This document shows positions 1 to 8,843 of a DNA stretch of 36,589 nt, piece after piece. Under the pieces are notes generated by a model, which had not been told where the DNA came from, ran no database searches, and was given only the letters and a program-made list of their open reading frames with translations. The position numbers and the translations under genes were made by a program. Positions within the stretch are counted from its first letter, which is position 1. Each line of letters opens with the position of its first letter. Source of the DNA: an uncultured Saprospiraceae bacterium (GTDB lineage Bacteria; Bacteroidota; Bacteroidia; Chitinophagales; Saprospiraceae); the NCBI GenBank assembly GCA_937974625.1, contig CALJVJ010000236.1:1-36589 (forward strand). The letters are read 5' to 3'.

Positions 1-50
1 TTTTATTAAACCGATTCTTTGAAAAGAAGTTATGCTAAGGAATGAAAATT

Positions 51-183
51 AAATAAGTTAGACCAAGATGCGTAGTTATTTTGTTTTCTAAAAAGGCATG
101 AATTCGTAAAACGAATGAACCGTTTACGGATGGGGTGCCTCTAGACATAGCAGGGCTATGGCGAGCCTGCCGGCAGATGCAGG
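51..183. repeat. Structured non-coding repeat, copy A
   Basis: The stretch is rich in perfect small inverted repeats. AGGCA (94-98) can pair with TGCCT (136-140), enclosing ATTCGT/ACGAAT (102-107/111-116) and CCGT/ACGG (120-129). CATAGC/GCTATG (146-151/155-160) and the palindrome CTGCCGGCAG (167-176) follow. Positions 51-102 align without gaps to 12612-12663 (37 of 52 identical by hand count, ending in the shared GGCATGAA). This suggests a dispersed structured repeat or the fossil of a mobile element. The open frame over 135-332 starts at GTG, resembles nothing known and overlaps these hairpins, so no gene is called. Nothing else is visible in 1-370. Confidence 0.5.
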
Positions 184-370
184 TATTTTTAACGCATTTA
201 GAATGCAAAAGAACAAGTAGCTTGGCTCATGTTATTTATTTTTCATTTCTAAGCATTGTCACTTTTGAAAAAAGGATAGAACAAGGTCTTGTTTTTAACA
301 TTTCAAAGGGTGCGTATGATTACTCTAAATAAATCGTTATATATTTAGTCAATACTTAAGGCTAATTATT

Positions 371-1423
371 ATGAAAAACTGTTCCGTATGTTTACTATTT
401 TTCTTGATTCTTCCCTTCTTCTCTTTTGCTCAAATTGCCAAGAAGAATACGATTTTTGATGGAGGAATTACTGGGATTGCCAATGATTTAAATATTTCCA
501 ATAGGGTGGAGTGGGATATTCGAGCTACGCCTTCTATTTTATATTTTTTATCCGATGATTTTGCTGTAGGTGGGCAATTGACGGCTGGGGCTACTCCAGA
601 TGATGGTGGGATAGCGGGTTTTACTTTGGCTTCCAGATATTATTTTGGGGTAGTAGAATCGCAGGCTTTGTTTATGACCCTCGATGCTGGTTTTGAACGT
701 TTTGATGTCACGACCACTTGGCGTGGGAATATAGGAATCGGCTACGATTATTTTTTGACCAGAAGTATTGCCTTGGAGACTATTTTTAGCTTTGGTTTTG
801 CCCGACCTAAGAACAAATTTTTTGCGACCAACCCAAATCAGTTGCGAATGAATTTGGGTACAGGTATTAAAGTTTTCTTTGACCGAAGTTTTGATTATTA
901 TAAAGATAGAGCGGTTGTTTTGCATCAAGGCAATTTCTTTATTGGTGGGTCTTTTGCGGGTTTAGAAATTGTCAAAGTGAAGCAAGAACGGAATAATGGG
1001 CACACCTTTACTATCAGGCCGAATATTGGCTATTTTCTTACGACTAAACTTTTACTAGGAACCACATTTACCTACTTTAAAAATAAAGCAGAAATTGGTG
1101 CTTTTAAAATTACTCAAATAGGCCTTACTGGTTTTGCTCGATATTACCTGACGTCTAATGCTAATCGTGGGATTCTGTTTGTTGAAATGGGGACTGGTTT
1201 TAATAAAAGAAAAGGACAATTTAGTAATTTTAATGGACAAACTATTGACTATGAATATCCTACTGCTCCTACTTATTATGGTAAAATTGGGATTGATTTT
1301 TTCTTTACCCCTAAAGTTGCTTTAGAGTCTAAAATAGGTTTTGAAAGAGATGCTTGGGAGGATGATTTTGTTATAAAACAAGGTCTATTGGATGTCAGTT
1401 TGCAGTTCTTTTTGGGGAAATAA
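371..1423 (+). CDS. Outer-membrane beta-barrel protein, two tandem barrel modules
   Basis: 350 residues with a signal peptide (residues 1-20, ending SFAQ). The rest alternates short amphipathic strands rich in aromatic and glycine residues and ends in a strand finishing LQFFLGK, as in outer-membrane barrel proteins. Two halves (about 22-170 and 187-350) share the same order of signatures: a P-x-I-x-YFL-like strand, an ARYY strand (ASRYYFG, then ARYYLT), and a G-x-D/Y-FF-T-x-x-x-ALE strand (YDYFLTRSIALE, then IDFFFTPKVALE). This points to duplication of a porin-like/OMP_b-brl module. The substrate or role is unknown. The next gene begins about 11 bases after its stop and may be cotranscribed. 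An outer-membrane barrel is likely; the exact family is uncertain. Confidence 0.7.
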   Translation: MKNCSVCLLFFLILPFFSFAQIAKKNTIFDGGITGIANDLNISNRVEWDIRATPSILYFLSDDFAVGGQLTAGATPDDGGIAGFTLASRYYFGVVESQALFMTLDAGFERFDVTTTWRGNIGIGYDYFLTRSIALETIFSFGFARPKNKFFATNPNQLRMNLGTGIKVFFDRSFDYYKDRAVVLHQGNFFIGGSFAGLEIVKVKQERNNGHTFTIRPNIGYFLTTKLLLGTTFTYFKNKAEIGAFKITQIGLTGFARYYLTSNANRGILFVEMGTGFNKRKGQFSNFNGQTIDYEYPTAPTYYGKIGIDFFFTPKVALESKIGFERDAWEDDFVIKQGLLDVSLQFFLGK

Positions 1424-1433
1424 AACATCTTTC

Positions 1434-2255
1434 ATGAAAGTAATCTCTATTTTTTCAGCCTTCTTTTTAATTTCAAATTATGCTAATGCACAATATTGGA
1501 TTACAGGAGATACAGTTGGTCGCAAACAAGTTTTTGTAGAGCAGACCTTTGAACCTAACACAAGCTTGATTTTTGATATCGATTGCGATGGAGAAGCAGA
1601 CCTAAATATTTATTCAAATAATGTTATAAGTGATTACAATGGGCAATTTACAGTTATAAGACACAATTTTCGTTTTAATAAGGTAAATGAAGTAGAAGTA
1701 TTGCATGATTTTGGAAAAATAAGAATCTATGAAATTGGGGATAGTTTGCCCTATGCTGATTCTTTATGGACTTCTTTACTTGACTATATTTATTTGGAAG
1801 ATAGAATGGGGTCATATGGACAACGGAACATAGGTAATAAATTTATTGCTTTTCGGAAGAATACAATTGATACAGCTTATTGTTTTATCAGACTTTCTAA
1901 TTTTGTAAACACGTTTACTATACATGAAATTATCTCTAATTGTGCAGTAAATCCATTAGATATTATCATTACGATTCCCGAAGAACCTGAAGAGCTTGAA
2001 AAACCTGAAGAGGATATAATTACTGATTCCTTAACCTTAATCTATCCAAATCCTGCTACTTTTTTATTCAATCAAATCACCATCGATGGGATAGATATAA
2101 AGGAGGTTGTTTTTTATGATAATTTTGGAAGAAAGCTTTTCAAAGTACCCTATACCAGACAGATGTATCTTCCACGCTTACCTAAAGGATTAAATTTTGT
2201 AAAAGCCATTCATGAGAACGGAGAACAGGAGATTTTAAAATTAATTATTCAATAG
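1434..2255 (+). CDS. Secreted protein with T9SS type A C-terminal sorting domain
   Basis: 273 residues from the ATG at 1434. This start is preferred over the in-frame ATG at 1392, which lies inside the previous gene and would put 14 residues before an obvious signal peptide (MKVISIFSAFF... ending ANAQ). The middle (about residues 20-195) is not recognised. It contains a DIDCDGEADLNIY stretch that looks like a calcium-binding loop. An acidic, proline-rich linker (EEPEELEKPEED) leads into the last 70 residues, which match the Por secretion/type A sorting domain: YPNPAT, VVFYDNFGRKL, LPKGLNFVKAI, then ILKLIIQ at the end. It should be exported by Sec and then moved across the outer membrane by the type IX system and surface-attached. 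Function is otherwise unknown. Confidence 0.75.
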   Translation: MKVISIFSAFFLISNYANAQYWITGDTVGRKQVFVEQTFEPNTSLIFDIDCDGEADLNIYSNNVISDYNGQFTVIRHNFRFNKVNEVEVLHDFGKIRIYEIGDSLPYADSLWTSLLDYIYLEDRMGSYGQRNIGNKFIAFRKNTIDTAYCFIRLSNFVNTFTIHEIISNCAVNPLDIIITIPEEPEELEKPEEDIITDSLTLIYPNPATFLFNQITIDGIDIKEVVFYDNFGRKLFKVPYTRQMYLPRLPKGLNFVKAIHENGEQEILKLIIQ

Positions 2256-2267
2256 CTAACAATTGCC

Positions 2268-2275
2268 TATTTTTG
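2268..2275 (+). promoter_or_regulatory. Bacteroidota-type -7 box (TATTTTTG)
   Basis: Matches TAnnTTTG, the known -7 consensus of the Bacteroidota primary sigma factor, 40 bases before the ATG of the flavin reductase gene. No good -33 TTTG was found at the expected distance, so support is partial. Confidence 0.35.
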
Positions 2276-2315
2276 CTTTGAAAAATTTTTCTACTTCACT
2301 TTCCTACTTTTTAAT

Positions 2316-3533
2316 ATGGCATTTATCAACGAACCTTTCAAATTGCCTTGCGGAGAAATATTAAATAATCGAATGGCAAAAGCGGCACTTACCGAAAGAC
2401 TTGCGGACCCTAGTCACTTGCCTAACGAAAAACATATTCAACTCTATAAAACGTGGGCAGAAGGTGGCGCTGGAATGCTGCTGTCTGGTAATATCCTGAT
2501 TGATGAGCGTTACCTAGAGTCTGCTGGAAATGTAGTCGCACACGGATTATCTCCTGAAGGCCCTTTTAAAAAATGGACAAAAACAGTTACAGATACTCAT
2601 ACTCATTTTTGGGCACAATTGAATCATGCAGGTAGACAAGCTACTATTTTTTCTACGCTTAAACCTGTTTCTGCCTCTGATGTGCAATTGAAGAAAATGG
2701 GCTTGTTTGCGAAACCTCGTCCTTTGTTAGAATCTGAGATTGAAGACCTTATTAATCGTTTTGTAAAAGCTACCGTTTTCTGTCGTAGAGTCGGATTTAC
2801 AGGGGTGCAATTTCATGCAGCACATGGCTATTTATTGAGTCAATTTTTATCTCCAAAGACCAACTTAAGAACCGACAAATGGGGCGGAAGTATAGAGAAT
2901 AGAGCTAGGTTATTATTGGATACTGTAGCACAAACTCGAAAGGCTATCGGTCATGAATTTCCTATTTCTGTTAAATTGAATTCTGCGGACTTTCAAAGAG
3001 GGGGCTTTGAAGAACAAGATGCTTTATACGTTATCAAAGAATTAGAAAAAAGAGGGGTTGATTTATTAGAAATTTCAGGAGGAACCTATGAAGAGGTGAC
3101 TTTCTTTACCCAAAAAGGTGTGAAAAAATCTACTCAGGAAAGAGAAGCTTATTTTTTAGATTTTGCTAAAGAAGTCAGAAGAGAAAGCCAAATCCCAATT
3201 ATGGTAACAGGGGGCTTTAGAACTTTAGATTTTTGCAATAAAGTGTTGGAAGACAATGAGTTAGATATTGTTGGGTTTGGCAGGCCTTTCTTGATTAACG
3301 AAAATTTTGCAACTGGATTTTTAGATGGCTCGCTTAAAAAAGTAGTAGACCCAGTTATCAAAGCTCCTATCAAAGCCTATTATGATACAGCAGTTGCAGG
3401 TTTTTATGATTATCAAATTGAAAGATTAGCGAATGGAAAAAAACTAAATTTGAAATACTCTGGCGGAAGGAGTACCATAAGATTTACCAAGAACGAAATG
3501 TGGAAGGGCTTGAAGAATAAGATTAATATTTAA
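2316..3533 (+). CDS. NADH:flavin oxidoreductase, Old Yellow Enzyme family
   Basis: 405 residues, cytoplasmic, with no signal peptide. A single FMN-binding TIM barrel, without the C-terminal FeS/FAD modules of 2,4-dienoyl-CoA reductase. Visible family motifs: QLNHAGRQ (101-108), contacting FMN; HAAHGYLLSQFLSP (167-180), with the two substrate-binding histidines H167 and H170; RTDKWGGSIENRARLL (185-200); VTGGFR (297-302) and GFGRPFL (320-326), the phosphate-binding end of the barrel. The family reduces activated C=C bonds with NAD(P)H; the physiological substrate cannot be told from sequence. It stands alone on +, followed by hairpins and a minus-strand gene. The start at 2316 matches the usual N-terminus of the family. 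Confidence 0.88.
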   Translation: MAFINEPFKLPCGEILNNRMAKAALTERLADPSHLPNEKHIQLYKTWAEGGAGMLLSGNILIDERYLESAGNVVAHGLSPEGPFKKWTKTVTDTHTHFWAQLNHAGRQATIFSTLKPVSASDVQLKKMGLFAKPRPLLESEIEDLINRFVKATVFCRRVGFTGVQFHAAHGYLLSQFLSPKTNLRTDKWGGSIENRARLLLDTVAQTRKAIGHEFPISVKLNSADFQRGGFEEQDALYVIKELEKRGVDLLEISGGTYEEVTFFTQKGVKKSTQEREAYFLDFAKEVRRESQIPIMVTGGFRTLDFCNKVLEDNELDIVGFGRPFLINENFATGFLDGSLKKVVDPVIKAPIKAYYDTAVAGFYDYQIERLANGKKLNLKYSGGRSTIRFTKNEMWKGLKNKINI

Positions 3534-3596
3534 ATGGTGAGGTGGAAGAGGAACACGACCTAGGATAAGTCTAACAAGTGCGACCTATAAAAGCTT

Positions 3597-3659
3597 GCTT
3601 TCCCACCCGCTTTGCGGTTCTCTCGCTTGAATGTTCCCCGAACATTCACCCTTCGGGGT
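3597..3659. repeat. Cluster of three small perfect hairpins
   Basis: Three consecutive inverted repeats: CCGC/GCGG (3607-3610/3614-3617); TGAATGTTC/GAACATTCA (3628-3636/3640-3648, loop CCC); and ACCC/GGGT with a TTCG tetraloop (3648-3659). The arrangement looks like an intergenic structured repeat and may help to end transcription of the flavin reductase gene. It has no T-run. Beyond it, 3534-3912 contains only the hairpin at 3684-3747 and low-complexity GTT-rich sequence. Confidence 0.45.
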
Positions 3660-3683
3660 CGCTCGTTCATCATGTAAAAAAAA

Positions 3684-3747
3684 GACGGATAGTTTACTGC
3701 CAAAGTATGCGTGCGTGCTAACTTAAAAAGGGCAGAAACTATCCGTC
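3684..3747 (-). terminator. Probable minus-strand terminator with a large loop
   Basis: A 12-bp arm (3684-3695) plus CTGCC (3697-3701) pairs with GGCAG (3731-3735) and the complementary 12-mer (3736-3747), leaving one bulged A and a loop of about 29 bases. On the minus strand the stem is followed by nine T, so it fits an intrinsic terminator for the SPOR-like gene ending at 3913. The loop is unusually large for a simple terminator. Confidence 0.6.
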
Positions 3748-3912
3748 AAAAAAAGGTCTCAAAAAAGAAAACTACACCAATTATTCTTAAATGCTTTTTG
3801 TTGTGTTGAACAACGGTGGCATTTTTGCTTTTGTTCAGGGATTATAATTGATGTTGAAATTTGTTGTTGATATTAATTTGTTGTTGTATTGTGTTTTTGG
3901 TTGCGCAGACTA

Positions 3913-4353
3913 TTACATCACTCTCTTTCTTCTTCCCAATTGATACTTTACCACTTTTGCCGTTGGAGCTCTAGGAAGTATCATTGCTTGTAAATAATCC
4001 TTTGCTTTTTTTAAATCACTAAAACTTGTTAGAATACAGTAAGCATAGTCGCCATTCTCTAGTTTGTCATAATGCACATTGCCAAATTGTTTGAAAAGTT
4101 GATTATTTCTTTTCAAAGGCAAATCACTAGTTGTTAATTCAAGGACAATACCTGAATAAGTTAGCGAAAGCTTTCGGTGATGCCGATAATACGTAGGCAT
4201 CTTTTTGGGGTAAAAATCTTTTTGAGTATTTGTTGTTTTAGCTGATTCAGTAGATTCATGGAGCACAAAAAAGCCATCTTCCTGAGCTGAGAGCGCAGTT
4301 AGGCTCACAAAAAGGCATAGGATGCCTAAGTGAAGTCTTTTATAGTGTTTCAT
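3913..4353 (-). CDS. Exported protein with SPOR-like domain
   Basis: 146 residues with a signal peptide (residues 1-23, ending LSAQ). Residues 64-138 have the size and pattern of a SPOR-type fold: a first strand (YSGIVLELTTS), a helix (NNQLFKQFG), a central VHYDKLENGDYAYCILTSF hairpin, a helix (DLKKAKDYLQAM) and a last strand (TAKVVKYQLG). SPOR domains bind denuded peptidoglycan at division sites, but divergent Bacteroidota versions are often of unknown role. The C-terminus is basic (RRKRV). It is a monocistron on minus with a convincing terminator downstream. Family assignment is by pattern only. Confidence 0.6.
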   Translation of the reverse strand: MKHYKRLHLGILCLFVSLTALSAQEDGFFVLHESTESAKTTNTQKDFYPKKMPTYYRHHRKLSLTYSGIVLELTTSDLPLKRNNQLFKQFGNVHYDKLENGDYAYCILTSFSDLKKAKDYLQAMILPRAPTAKVVKYQLGRRKRVM

Positions 4354-4453
4354 GATGTATATCTGTTTACTCTAGTTTCTATAAAATTAGAATTAGAGAC
4401 TTTTTAAAATCGGTTTTATGCCCGAAAAAAATCGAGCCTGATTGCTTATTGAA

Positions 4454-4792
4454 TTACGATTTACCCGTAGAAAGAATTGATTCCGGTGTAGACTTACTTA
4501 GCATACTAAAAGATTTTTGAAATTCTTTTAGTATGATGTCGGTGGAATGGATTTTCTTGATAGAGCTTTCTTCCGAAATATCTTCTGGATTAATACCTTT
4601 CTGAAGATTTTCGTCTTTTTCTGAAACTGTAAATTCATCTACTGAGTCCTCTTCTATCATTTCTGAAGTATTAGAAGAAGTTGGGTCATTCTCTGAATCG
4701 GTGTTTGATGTAGGATTCTGATGATCTATCAAAAATATTGAAATAGATGAAATGATCATAGCCATAACCGATAATGGTAGGAAATATTCCAT
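4454..4792 (-). CDS. Small acidic membrane-anchored protein of unknown function
   Basis: 112 residues from the ATG at 4792; a TTG 18 bases upstream is the only longer alternative. One hydrophobic segment at residues 4-22 (FLPLSVMAMIISSISIF) acts as an anchor or uncleaved signal. It is followed by a low-complexity, strongly acidic Ser/Asp/Glu-rich stretch (about 25-75) and a short amphipathic C-terminal helix region (IILKEFQKSFSML). No domain recognised. The gene is separated from the SPOR-like gene by 100 bases and has a long AT-rich upstream region. The coding assignment is plausible but not certain. Confidence 0.45.
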   Translation of the reverse strand: MEYFLPLSVMAMIISSISIFLIDHQNPTSNTDSENDPTSSNTSEMIEEDSVDEFTVSEKDENLQKGINPEDISEESSIKKIHSTDIILKEFQKSFSMLSKSTPESILSTGKS

Positions 4793-4810
4793 AGTGTTCC
4801 GTAGGTTCAA

Positions 4811-5595
4811 TTTATATTAAAATAGGTGTCTTTCCTGGCATTGGATAAAGTCAAAACTTCAAGCCAAAGCATTTTTTACGCTATTATAATATACAGGTTT
4901 CAGAAAAATTAGCTGACCACATTCCTTTGGATTGTGTAAATAAAAATTATAAAAAATTAGCCTTGATTCTTATTAAGAATCATAAACTTATTTTTATTAC
5001 AACAAGTGACAATATTCTTGTTCTAATTTTTGTTATTTGCTATGCATAAGCATATCAGTAATTTCAATACAATCGCTTTCGATTGATTTGTTCTTTCCTG
5101 TTCATGTAGAGATTATAATCCGTATTAAAAAGTGCTTTATTTGGCGTTTTTTCAGCCCTTGTCCGTTGCACGATGCAAATATTGTATTTATATTATAAAA
5201 AAACAAATATATAAGTACTTAATTAATACTTAAAATTCACTTTTTGTGACACTATTATTGTTTTAGAACTTTCTTTGTGCTGGTGAGTTGTTTTAGTAAA
5301 CGGATTGGATTTGCTCGTTATCGGTCATTTTGAGTCAATTTTACCTCAGAAAATATTCAAATGTGACATTTTTTTTGGTTAAAAAAATTAATATTTTTTT
5401 TGATTATTCTTTTTAAGAATCTGCGTGTTTTGATGCTTTTTTCTCTTGAAAATAGCCTGAAAGCCTTTAGTTTATTAGCTTTTTTTAATGTTTGGACACA
5501 AATAACTTAATTATTTAGGATGGTCTCTTTTTTTACGTTACTTCCTTAAAAAATAACCTTGGTCAAAAGAGAGATTGCTGCTGTCCAATTACTAA
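4811..5595. other. 785-base intergenic region with two copies of a 15-bp palindrome
   Basis: Very AT-rich and without a credible gene. It lies upstream of the small acidic membrane protein (minus) and downstream of the 102-residue gene (minus). The palindrome ATTCTT-N3-AAGAAT occurs twice, at 4966-4980 (extended to TGATTCTT/AAGAATCA) and 5406-5420. These could be operator sites or hairpins. Several T-tracts suggest promoter-like sequence, but no clear -33/-7 pair was identified. Confidence 0.4.
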
Positions 5596-5904
5596 TTATT
5601 CTTCGAATGCTTCATCTGTATTTCCAAAGGCATATTCATGAAGTTGACAATCTTTATCAGAAAGATAAATTAACTGTTTTTTGTTTTTTTCAAAACAGAT
5701 AACTGGACGATATTCTTTTTTATTATTTTTTATATTTCCTTGGTCTTGAAGCATGGCCAAGTCAAAAGCAAAATCGCCACAAATTTCTTTTGCTGTATTT
5801 TCTTTTATTTTATGCTTTGCTAATGTACTTTTTAGCAATTTTATCATTTGATATTGCCATTCTACTGCTAGCTCTTCATAAACTTTTTTCTGCTTTACTT
5901 TCAT
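5596..5904 (-). CDS. Small protein of unknown function, downstream of the FtsX permease
   Basis: 102 residues, soluble, with no signal peptide. The N-terminal half is predicted helical and lysine-rich; the C-terminal half has short strands (RPVICFEKNKKQLIYLS) and ends acidic (DEAFEE). Not recognised. It begins 6 bases after the permease stop on the same strand, so translation is probably coupled and it may assist or modulate the permease, which is inference from position only. The ATG at 5904 is the natural start. Confidence 0.6.
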   Translation of the reverse strand: MKVKQKKVYEELAVEWQYQMIKLLKSTLAKHKIKENTAKEICGDFAFDLAMLQDQGNIKNNKKEYRPVICFEKNKKQLIYLSDKDCQLHEYAFGNTDEAFEE

Positions 5905-5910
5905 AACTAT

Positions 5911-8469
5911 TTATACTTCTCTTCTTAATACTTCCAATGGTGGTTTAGAAACTACCTCTCGACTATTCAACATGCCTATGATTATCGTCAGGGTAGTAAT
6001 ACTTGCAAAGACAATCAAAGGTGGTGTAAGTCTTGGTGTAAAAGGTATTTCAAATTGATATTTTGCTAATAACCAACTTATACCAAAAGACAAGAAAATC
6101 CCGGTTAAAGTGGAGAGGGTGCCCAGCATAAGGTATTCAAACCCGTTTATTTGTAAAATTTGCTTGCGATTTGCTCCTAAGGTTCTTAATAACACACTCT
6201 CTTTGACTCTTTGGTATTTGCTTAAGACAACAGAACTGATTAGTACCAATAACCCTGTTAGGATACTAAACAAAGCCATGAATTTGATAACAAATGATAC
6301 CTTGTTTAAAATCGTGTCTACTGTTTTTAGAATTTGGGTCAAATCAATGACCGATACATTGGCAAACCCTTTTACTAAATCTCTTTGGAATTTTCCTGAT
6401 ACGTCCTCATTTGGTGTCCGTGTTACCACTACATGAAATTGCGGCGCATTTTCTAATACACCCGTTGGAAATAAGACAAAGAAATTGGTTTGAAGTTGCC
6501 CAAATGTAATTTTTCTAATATCACTAACATAGGCTTCAATCAAAGCACCTTGAACATTGAATACCAATTTTGTCCCTACTTCTGCCTTCATACTTCTTTG
6601 AATATTATCAGCTATAGATACCCAAACGGTATCACTCTTGGGCCTGTCGCCAAACCAAGTACCTTCCAATATTTCTTCACTGGCAGTCATGGTATCTCGA
6701 TAGGTTACTCGATATTCTCTACTATAAGCTCTGTTAGATTTATGTGTTTCTGTCGTATCTGCTCTATTTTGTGTTTTAGTGATGCCATCTATCGTTTCCA
6801 ATCGCATCGTAACTATTGGCACATTTTGAATGAGTGGTAGCTCATAGTCTTTTGTCAATTGTATTACCCCATCCTTTTGACTTGACTGAATGTCATACAT
6901 AATCATATTTGGTTGATCCCCTCTTCCTGAAAATTCTACTTGATTTAATAAAAGGTCTTGGGTGAAAAAGAGGGTAGAGATTAAAGCGGTGCCTAATCCA
7001 ATTGAAACCAATAATATGAGTGTTTGATTATTTGGTCGATAAAGATTGGCAATACTTTGTCGCCAGACGTAACTCCATTTTACAGGAAAAAACTTTTTGA
7101 CTGCCCACATTACCAGTTTAGCGACTCCTGCTAATAGCAAAAAGGAAATACCTACTACGGCAATAAAACCTGCCGCTGTCACCCACTTCCCTGTCTGATA
7201 CCACGTAAATCCACCTATGAATAGTATGATTAAACCAATTACCAGCCACCTTAAGGGGTCTTTGGCACCCGTCTCTGCTTCATAAGAAGCTCGTAAAGTT
7301 TTTAAAGGAGATATTTTTCTGATGCCTAGTAATGGAATTAATGCAAATAAAACTGCTACTGCTACCCCTGTAATGATGCCTAAGAAAACAGCATCTAAAG
7401 AAATGTCTGTGCTGACATTTTCTAATGGGAGAAACTCTCCTAATATAACTGGCAAAAGCTTTTGTAAAATACTGCCCAATACTGCACCCATTATGGCGCC
7501 TATTAATCCCATGACCAGTATCTGTAAGAGATAGATAATAAACGCTTGTTTCCCACTTGCTCCCAAGGTTCGTAAGACTGCAACGGTACTTAGTTTACTT
7601 TTGATGTAGATATGAACGGCACTTGCCACACCAATACATCCTAAAATTAAGGCTATGAATCCTACTAAATTTAAAAAATCGGTCATGGTATTAAAAGCAC
7701 GACCTAAGTCTTCTTTACGTTCTTCGATGGTGTCAAAACCCATAGAAGCTGGGCGTAGCGTAGCATTTAAGGTGTCTACTAGATTTTTTCCCTCTAATCC
7801 TTCTTTTAATTTGTAGTAATAATTATAATCTATTCGACTACCAAATTGGACTAGCTCTGTGGCCTCTAAAAACTGTTTTGGAATATAGACAGCGGGCAAA
7901 ACTGCTCCAGCAAAACCAGAACGCCCCGGAGCTGTTTTTAATAATCCTTCTATCTCAAAAGTTACCTTTCCTATTTTTATAGAATCTCCCTTTTCTAAGC
8001 CAAACTGTACCATTAAGGTTTTTTCTAATAAAGCTTTTTGTCCTTGTTTAAAAGATTGATGCGCATTAGATGGCTCTGTTGAAAATTCTCCATAATAAGG
8101 ATAGCCTCCTTTTAATGCATTTACCTGAACCATCCTTGTATCATCTGTTTTCGGTAAATAAACCATGGAGGCAAAGGATACAACATCTGACCGCTCGGCT
8201 TCTATGTATTTAATCTTTTCGTTGATGGAATCTGGCATCGGAAAATTACTCTCTACTACTAAATCTGCTCCTAATAACTTTTTTGCCTCTTTATTGATGT
8301 CTGTTTGGAGATTTTCTCCAAAAGAACTAATCGCAACTAAAGCGGCTATCCCCAATATAATGGAGGAAACAAATAAAAAAAGACGACCTCTATTGCGACG
8401 GCTGTCTCGCCAAGCCATTTTTACCAGCCATTGAAAATTGATATTATTCATTCTATTGATTGGATGCAT
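5911..8469 (-). CDS. Large FtsX-family ABC transporter permease
   Basis: 852 residues with the duplicated architecture of the YbbP-like permeases. A basic N-terminus (AWRDSRRNRGR) precedes TM1 (about 30-48). Then come a MacB-type periplasmic domain (about 50-250), three FtsX transmembrane segments (about 260-385, including VASAVHIYIKSKLSTVAVLRTLGASGKQ), a middle pair of TM segments (about 405-460), a second core with TM start near 480, a second extracytoplasmic domain (about 500-720) and a final FtsX domain (about 735-845, with YQRVKESVLLRTLGANRKQ). The repeated LRTLGA motif is the coupling loop to the ATPase. This type extracts lipids or lipoproteins, or acts mechanically, with a LolD/YbbA-type ATPase. 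No ATPase gene lies in this window. The start could be the ATG at 8469 or the one at 8451, which gives a shorter N-terminus. Confidence 0.85.
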   Translation of the reverse strand: MHPINRMNNINFQWLVKMAWRDSRRNRGRLFLFVSSIILGIAALVAISSFGENLQTDINKEAKKLLGADLVVESNFPMPDSINEKIKYIEAERSDVVSFASMVYLPKTDDTRMVQVNALKGGYPYYGEFSTEPSNAHQSFKQGQKALLEKTLMVQFGLEKGDSIKIGKVTFEIEGLLKTAPGRSGFAGAVLPAVYIPKQFLEATELVQFGSRIDYNYYYKLKEGLEGKNLVDTLNATLRPASMGFDTIEERKEDLGRAFNTMTDFLNLVGFIALILGCIGVASAVHIYIKSKLSTVAVLRTLGASGKQAFIIYLLQILVMGLIGAIMGAVLGSILQKLLPVILGEFLPLENVSTDISLDAVFLGIITGVAVAVLFALIPLLGIRKISPLKTLRASYEAETGAKDPLRWLVIGLIILFIGGFTWYQTGKWVTAAGFIAVVGISFLLLAGVAKLVMWAVKKFFPVKWSYVWRQSIANLYRPNNQTLILLVSIGLGTALISTLFFTQDLLLNQVEFSGRGDQPNMIMYDIQSSQKDGVIQLTKDYELPLIQNVPIVTMRLETIDGITKTQNRADTTETHKSNRAYSREYRVTYRDTMTASEEILEGTWFGDRPKSDTVWVSIADNIQRSMKAEVGTKLVFNVQGALIEAYVSDIRKITFGQLQTNFFVLFPTGVLENAPQFHVVVTRTPNEDVSGKFQRDLVKGFANVSVIDLTQILKTVDTILNKVSFVIKFMALFSILTGLLVLISSVVLSKYQRVKESVLLRTLGANRKQILQINGFEYLMLGTLSTLTGIFLSFGISWLLAKYQFEIPFTPRLTPPLIVFASITTLTIIIGMLNSREVVSKPPLEVLRREV

Positions 8470-8843
8470 TGTGGAATTTCAGGAATTACTTCCTTCCTTA
8501 TTTTGATTCCTGAAAAAATAATGTAACTTTATATTTCGTGAGCACTAAATTTTTGCCTTACTTACGGCAAAAGTAACAAGCTAAGTATTATTAGGTTCGA
8601 CTTTCTTTTAATTATCTCCCCCTTTTCTAATATTTTTAGCTTAATTCCCCCTTTTTACAGACTAATACACCCATTACCTATTCTCATTAGCTGAGGCTAT
8701 ACATCTATTTTCGTACATCCCCTCCAAATATTTGACTATCCTAAAAATTCGTAGTCGGATATAAGATAACTTTTAAAGGCGTCTTTATGCTTTATGTTTG
8801 AAGCAATTTTTTACTATATAAATCAATCTACAACTAAACACTG
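8470..8843. promoter_or_regulatory. Divergent intergenic region with three C-tract boxes
   Basis: This lies between the permease (minus) and the response regulator (plus). CCCCCT occurs at 8618-8623 and 8647-8652, with CCCCT at 8719-8723. A TATTTTCG box (8706-8713) resembles the TAnnTTTG -7 element, about 130 bases before the regulator start. The same C-tract appears upstream of csgA, csgF and the 15451 gene, so this may be an autoregulatory or shared operator region. Confidence 0.4.

Noticed and set aside
135-332. 65-codon open frame near the window start
   Set aside because: GTG start, no similarity to any protein type, overlaps several perfect hairpins; more likely a non-coding structured repeat.
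548-928. 126-codon minus-strand open frame
   Set aside because: Antisense of a barrel gene with clear signal peptide and strand pattern on the plus strand.
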